Shown here: in pieces, positions 4,376-7,483 of the stretch
Numbering within the stretch: position 1 is the first letter of the stretch
Layout of the letters: each line of letters opens with the position of its first letter
Origin: Candidatus Anderseniibacteriota bacterium
GTDB lineage: Bacteria; Patescibacteriota; Andersenbacteria; UBA10190
Direction: 5' to 3'
NCBI GenBank assembly: GCA_003229735.1
Contig: QIFI01000022.1
Span: forward strand, 1 to 7,483
DNA: 7,483 nt
The notes under the pieces: generated by a model
Database searches by the model: none
Seen by the model: only the letters and a program-made list of their open reading frames with translations
What the model was told of the DNA's origin: nothing
Program-made: the position numbers and the translations under genes

Positions 4376-6481
4376 ATGGCTGATAAAGATAAATTTCCGC
4401 AGGTGCCGTTAGAGAAAGTCCGTAATTTCGGGATTATTGCTCATATTGACGCCGGAAAAACCACAGTGTCGGAGCGGATTTTGTTTTATACGGGATTGAC
4501 ACACAAGATCGGCGAGGTGCATGAAGGAGCGGCGGTAATGGATTGGATGGATCAGGAGCGGGAGCGGGGGATTACCATTACTTCAGCCGCGACCACGGCC
4601 TATTGGAATGGCCATCGGCTGAATTTGATTGATACTCCGGGCCATGTGGACTTTACGGTGGAGGTGGAGCGAAGTTTGCGGGTGCTGGATGGGGCAGTGG
4701 TGGTGTTTGACGGGGTGGCCGGAGTGGAGCCGCAAAGCGAGACAGTGTGGCGACAGGCAGATAAACACCAGGTGCCGCGGATGTGTTTTGTGAATAAGCT
4801 GGATAGGACGGGGGCTGATTTCTGGAAAGCGGTGGGATCGATTCATGAGCGGCTGACAAAAAAGACGGTGATTATGACACTGCCGATCGGGTTGGAGGAA
4901 AAACATGAGGGGATTGTGGATTTATTGTCTAATAAAGCCTGGTATTTTAAGGGGCAGATGGGAGAGACGGTGGAGCAGGGAGAAGTTCCCGAGGACATGA
5001 AGGAGGAAGTGTTGCTCAAACGGGAGGAGATGGTGGAGACGATTGCGGGCACGGATGATGATTTGTCCGAGAAGTTTTTGGAAGGCCAGGAGATTAAAGC
5101 AGAAGAACTTGATAAGGCCTTGCGGGCGGCGGTGATCGCGAATGAGCTGGTGCCGGTGTTTTGCGGATCGGCGCTTAAAAATAAAGGAGTGCAGAGAGTG
5201 CTGGACGCGGTGGTTGATTATCTGCCGTCGCCGGCTGATATGCCGGCGGTGAAAGGGACATTGCCTCATAATGAGGAGACAGAGGTAGAGAGGAAGCCTT
5301 TGGATAGCGAGCCATTCGCGGCCCTGGCTTTCAAAGTGGCGACTGATCCGTTTGTGGGGCAGATTACTTTTTTTAGAGTTTATTCGGGAACGTTGAAGTC
5401 CGGATCTTACGTGATGAATTCTTCTAACGGCAAGAAGGAAAGAATCAGCCGAATTTTGCGGATGCATTCCAATGATCGGGAGGAAGTGCAGGAGATTGGT
5501 GCGGGTGGGATCGGAGCTTTGGTGGGATTAAAATTTACCACTACCGGAGATACTTTGAGCGATGTGGATGATTCGATAGTGCTGGAGAGAATTATCGGGC
5601 AGGATCCGGTGATTTCGATCGCGGTGGAGCCGAAGACCAAGGCGGATCAGGAGAAGATGGGTAATGCCTTGAAGGCATTGCAGGGAGAAGATCCGACTTT
5701 TCGGGTAAAAACTGATGAAGAAACAAAACAGGTTATTATGCAGGGCATGGGGGAACTGCATCTGGAAGTGCTGACCGAGAGAATGAAGCGGGAGTTTGGG
5801 GTGGAAGTGAATGTGGGTAAGCCGCAGGTGGCGTATAAGGAGACGATTCGGAAAGTGGCGGAGGCGGAAGGAAAATATATTAAGCAGAGCGGCGGACGGG
5901 GACAATATGGTCATGTGTGGCTGCGCCTGGAGCCTTTGGAAGCGGGAGGCGGGGTTGAATTCGATGACAAGATTAAAGGCGGATCAATTCCCCAGGAATA
6001 TATTCCGGCAATCGGTAAAGGGGTGAAGGAAACAGCGGAAGGCGGAGTGCTGGCGGGGTATCCGGTGGTGGACGTGAAGGCTACGGTGTATGACGGAAGT
6101 TATCATGACGTGGACAGCAGTGAAATCGCTTATAAGGTGGCCAGTTCGATAGCTTTTCGGGCGGGATTCAAAGCGGCTGATCCGGTATTGCTGGAGCCGA
6201 TTATGAAAGTGGAGGTGACGACACCGGAGCAATATATGGGAGATGTGGTGGGGGATTTGAATTCAAGGCGGGGGCAGGTGGAAAGTATGGAGGATCGGCT
6301 GGAGTTGAAAGTGATAAATGCCATGGTGCCGTTGGCGGATATGTTCGGGTACGCGACAGCGGTGCGGTCAATGACGCAGGGGCGGGCGGTGTATACGATG
6401 GAGTTTGATCACTATAAGCAGGTGCCGTCGAATATTCAGGAGGAGATAATAGGAACTAAGCAGGAGGAAAACAAAAAGTGA
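4376..6481 (+). CDS. fusA: Elongation factor G
   Basis: EF-G is the GTPase that drives tRNA-mRNA translocation and, with RRF, ribosome recycling. The 701-aa protein has all five domains. GTPase motifs: AHIDAGKTT (22-30), RERGITIT (62-69) in switch I, DTPGH (86-90; H90 is the catalytic His) and NKLD (140-143), with [10 protein letters not shown] as G5 near 264-273. Domain IV has [11 protein letters not shown] and [11 protein letters not shown], whose loop tip enters the decoding site. The C-terminal part contains [20 protein letters not shown] and the usual charged tail. Length and motifs fit canonical EFG1 rather than a ribosome-protection or paralogous EF-G2 protein. The ATG at 4376 directly follows a heptamer array and has no Shine-Dalgarno. 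Third gene of the str operon; tuf does not follow. Confidence 0.98.
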   Translation: MADKDKFPQVPLEKVRNFGIIAHIDAGKTTVSERILFYTGLTHKIGEVHEGAAVMDWMDQERERGITITSAATTAYWNGHRLNLIDTPGHVDFTVEVERSLRVLDGAVVVFDGVAGVEPQSETVWRQADKHQVPRMCFVNKLDRTGADFWKAVGSIHERLTKKTVIMTLPIGLEEKHEGIVDLLSNKAWYFKGQMGETVEQGEVPEDMKEEVLLKREEMVETIAGTDDDLSEKFLEGQEIKAEELDKALRAAVIANELVPVFCGSALKNKGVQRVLDAVVDYLPSPADMPAVKGTLPHNEETEVERKPLDSEPFAALAFKVATDPFVGQITFFRVYSGTLKSGSYVMNSSNGKKERISRILRMHSNDREEVQEIGAGGIGALVGLKFTTTGDTLSDVDDSIVLERIIGQDPVISIAVEPKTKADQEKMGNALKALQGEDPTFRVKTDEETKQVIMQGMGELHLEVLTERMKREFGVEVNVGKPQVAYKETIRKVAEAEGKYIKQSGGRGQYGHVWLRLEPLEAGGGVEFDDKIKGGSIPQEYIPAIGKGVKETAEGGVLAGYPVVDVKATVYDGSYHDVDSSEIAYKVASSIAFRAGFKAADPVLLEPIMKVEVTTPEQYMGDVVGDLNSRRGQVESMEDRLELKVINAMVPLADMFGYATAVRSMTQGRAVYTMEFDHYKQVPSNIQEEIIGTKQEENKK

Positions 6482-6488
6482 TGCGTGG

Positions 6489-6594
6489 TAAATCCAAATG
6501 TCAAATCAATGACAAATGACTGTTTGAATGACCAATTCCCAATTCCCAATGACCACTCAATGACCAATTCCCAATGACCACTGGCGCGGTGGGG
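6489..6594 (+). repeat. Composite heptamer array after fusA (copy 2)
   Basis: Two parts. From 6490 to 6526 there are AAATNNC-like units of 5 to 7 bases, ending TGTTTG (6521-6526). From 6527 there are four exact 7-base units (6527, 6534, 6541, 6548), the tetramer ACTC (6555-6558), three units (6559, 6566, 6573) and the cap ACTGGCGCGG (6580-6589). CCACTG (6578-6583) can pair with CGGTGG (6587-6592) around GCG. The block begins 8 nt after the fusA stop. Confidence 0.85.
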
Positions 6595-6629
6595 ACTCTT
6601 AATTTTCAAGGGAGAGAGATATTGATTAC

Positions 6630-6655
6630 GGCGGGTTAGAAACTCGCCCTATTTG
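6630..6655 (+). terminator. Possible weak terminator of the str operon
   Basis: GGCGGGT (6630-6636) pairs with ACTCGCC (6642-6648), including one G-U, around a TAGAA loop. The tract that follows (CTATTTG) is only moderately T-rich, so termination may be weak or factor-aided. It lies about 150 nt past fusA, beyond the repeat array. Confidence 0.35.
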
Positions 6656-6711
6656 TTAAAAGGTAGTTCCTCATTCTACGTGAGCGATTACAAGACTCGG
6701 GCTTGCCATAG

Positions 6712-7182
6712 ATGGGGAGTTTGATTAGTGTTAATCAGATGCAGATACAAATGTGGCTGGAATCAATAGCCAGAGTAGTCAATCAAATTGGGGGGTATTT
6801 TACATTCAAGATTGGGGATGAGGAGTATGTGGTGATGAAGAAGTCTGATTTGGAGAAAGATAGTATGGGAACGCAGTTGGAGTTGGGATCCAGCGAGCAG
6901 AGTTTGCGGGATGATGATACCGAGGCGGCAGACGGTCAGGAGGAAGGGCTCTCCAGGCCATCCGTGGAAGCGGAAGTAAGTATAAATGATTTACAACCGC
7001 ATCATATTCCATTGGATCATGACGCGATTCAGGAGGATGGGGGGAGTCGGGCGGGAAATGAAGAGATAGGGAGAGACGCGGCTGACGACAATATTGAATG
7101 GCCGGCGGCTGATGATCTGGATCAAAATAAAGTAAGATTTGAGCCGTTAAAGGGAGATTTGCCGCCGGAATTGCAGGAATAG
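6712..7182 (+). CDS. Hypothetical acidic protein, 156 aa, three-part architecture
   Basis: Not recognised. Residues about 14-49 (MWLESIARVVNQ then YFTFKIGDEEYVVMKKSDLE) look like one helix and a beta hairpin, a compact small domain somewhat reminiscent of Phd-type antitoxin N-termini; I would not assign it. Residues 50-138 are strongly acidic, rich in D, E, G and S, and probably disordered. The final NKVRFEPLKGDLPPELQE (139-156) is less biased and looks like a short binding motif. No signal peptide or membrane segment. Start is uncertain: ATG 6712, 6739 and 6751 are in frame and none has a Shine-Dalgarno. CATAGA overlapping 6712 could be a -10 box, which would favour 6739 or 6751. Repeat arrays flank it on both sides, so it is probably not part of the str operon. 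G-rich codon use matches the neighbouring plus-strand genes. Confidence 0.75.
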   Translation: MGSLISVNQMQIQMWLESIARVVNQIGGYFTFKIGDEEYVVMKKSDLEKDSMGTQLELGSSEQSLRDDDTEAADGQEEGLSRPSVEAEVSINDLQPHHIPLDHDAIQEDGGSRAGNEEIGRDAADDNIEWPAADDLDQNKVRFEPLKGDLPPELQE

Positions 7183-7191
7183 GGGATGCGT

Positions 7192-7364
7192 AAATTTCAA
7201 GTTTTAATTTACAAATTTCAACTTGTCTGTTGATACAGGCGGCAATTTTTCAGTGATGTAATTGCTAAATTGCTAAATTACTGATGACGCGGACGGAATG
7301 ACCAATTCCTAATTCCCAATTCCCACTCAAGTCCCAATGACCAATTCCCAATGGCGCGGCGGGG
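7192..7364 (+). repeat. Composite heptamer/octamer array (includes copy 3)
   Basis: Three parts in a row. First, 7-base units at 7192, 7199, 7206 and 7213 plus an 8-base unit at 7220, then the cap TGTTGATACAG (7228-7238). Second, an AT-rich octamer stretch with AATTGCTA twice (7261-7276), ending in ATGACGCGG (7284-7292). Third, exact heptamers at 7297, 7304, 7311 and 7318, the tetramer ACTC (7325-7328), three units (7329, 7336, 7343) and the cap AATGGCGCGG (7350-7359). It fills nearly the whole gap after the 156-aa gene. Confidence 0.85.
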
Positions 7365-7365
7365 C

Positions 7366-7386
7366 CACCTCGGGGGTGTTTTTTTT
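7366..7386 (+). terminator. Probable intrinsic terminator after the 156-aa gene
   Basis: CACC (7366-7369) pairs with GGTG (7375-7378) around TCGGG, directly followed by eight T (7379-7386). The T-run is excellent but the stem is only four pairs. It separates the repeat array from the promoter of the next gene. Confidence 0.5.
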
Positions 7387-7417
7387 CGCATTTGTACGAG
7401 CTCACAAGACTGAGAGG

Positions 7418-7426
7418 TGGTATACT
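7418..7426 (+). promoter_or_regulatory. Extended -10 promoter for the gene starting at 7462
   Basis: TG-G-TATACT (7418-7426) is a near-consensus extended -10. No -35 box is found at the normal distance, which is common for extended -10 promoters. Transcription would start near 7433, giving a leader of about 29 nt. It follows a terminator, as expected for a new transcription unit. Confidence 0.6.
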
Positions 7427-7461
7427 AAAAACAGCGTTAAACAAACACAAACAGCAAAACT

Positions 7462-7483
7462 ATGGCCTTTCGGCTATCAGAAA
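7462..7483 (+). CDS. Start of an unidentified gene, cut by the window edge
   Basis: An ATG at 7462 opens a frame reading MAFRLSE before the window ends. It lies about 29 nt after a predicted transcription start and is preceded by an A-rich, C-containing leader without a Shine-Dalgarno, like the other starts here. Seven codons are too few to identify the protein. Confidence 0.5.

Noticed and set aside
4583..6324. Several minus-strand open frames of 64-181 codons opposite fusA
   Set aside because: They are antisense shadows of a highly conserved gene with G-rich codons; none shows a family motif.
1603..7364. CRISPR array
   Set aside because: Units are 7-8 bases and contiguous, with no unique spacers of 25-40 nt and no cas genes.
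7265..7450. Minus-strand open frame of 61 codons (GIGHWDL-type peptide)
   Set aside because: The peptide is a translation of the heptamer array; similar peptides arise at 1603-1662 and are not genes.
1..7483. Insertion sequence, transposase or phage remnant
   Set aside because: No transposase, integrase or terminal inverted repeats with target duplication were seen.

Overview
The window is a compact stretch of bacterial chromosome centred on translation genes. The lineage looks like candidate phyla radiation (Patescibacteria). This is inferred from a very short bL28 with two CxxC pairs, a Tgt with a long internal insertion, mostly SD-less starts, and intergenic gaps filled with 7-base repeat arrays of a kind I recall from such genomes. 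The genetic code looks standard: TGA is used as a stop and Trp is TGG. G exceeds C on the plus strand even across minus-strand genes, which points to a replication-strand bias.

Layout, left to right. (1) 1-1238, minus strand: a 93-aa small conserved-looking gene whose ATGA stop/start overlaps tgt (queuosine tRNA-ribosyltransferase); tgt runs off the left edge. (2) 1255-1325, plus: tRNA-Pro(GGG), starting 16 nt from the divergent small gene. A likely two-way terminator follows, then rpmB (bL28) on the minus strand. (3) 1727-2410, plus: a site-2-protease-like M50 membrane metallopeptidase. (4) 2411-2741: no gene; repeat arrays, a palindrome and a clear minus-strand terminator. (5) 2742-3176, minus: an unrecognised 144-aa protein with the only strong Shine-Dalgarno in the window. 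(6) 3264-6481, plus: the str operon rpsL-rpsG-fusA, with a near-consensus promoter and a terminator-like hairpin at the very start of the transcript. tuf does not follow. (7) 6712-7182, plus: an unrecognised acidic 156-aa protein with a small N-terminal domain, a disordered-looking linker and a distinctive C-terminal tail. (8) 7366-7483: a terminator, an extended -10 promoter and the first seven codons of a new gene.

The most unusual content is intergenic. Arrays of contiguous 7-base units (AATNNCC or AATTNTC type) recur in the larger gaps. Four of them share one plan: three or four heptamers, a 4-base interruption (ACTC or ATTC), exactly three more units, then a GC-rich cap containing GGCG or GACGC. 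Unit sequences differ between loci but the plan is kept, so they look like diverged copies of one module. Second in interest are S12 substitutions at two classical streptomycin positions (E. coli K42 is Ser, P90 is Val) and a tRNA-Pro with C instead of U at T-loop position 55.

Most genes serve decoding: S12, S7, EF-G, bL28, tRNA-Pro and a tRNA-modifying enzyme. The two hypothetical proteins beside the str operon have no assignable role.
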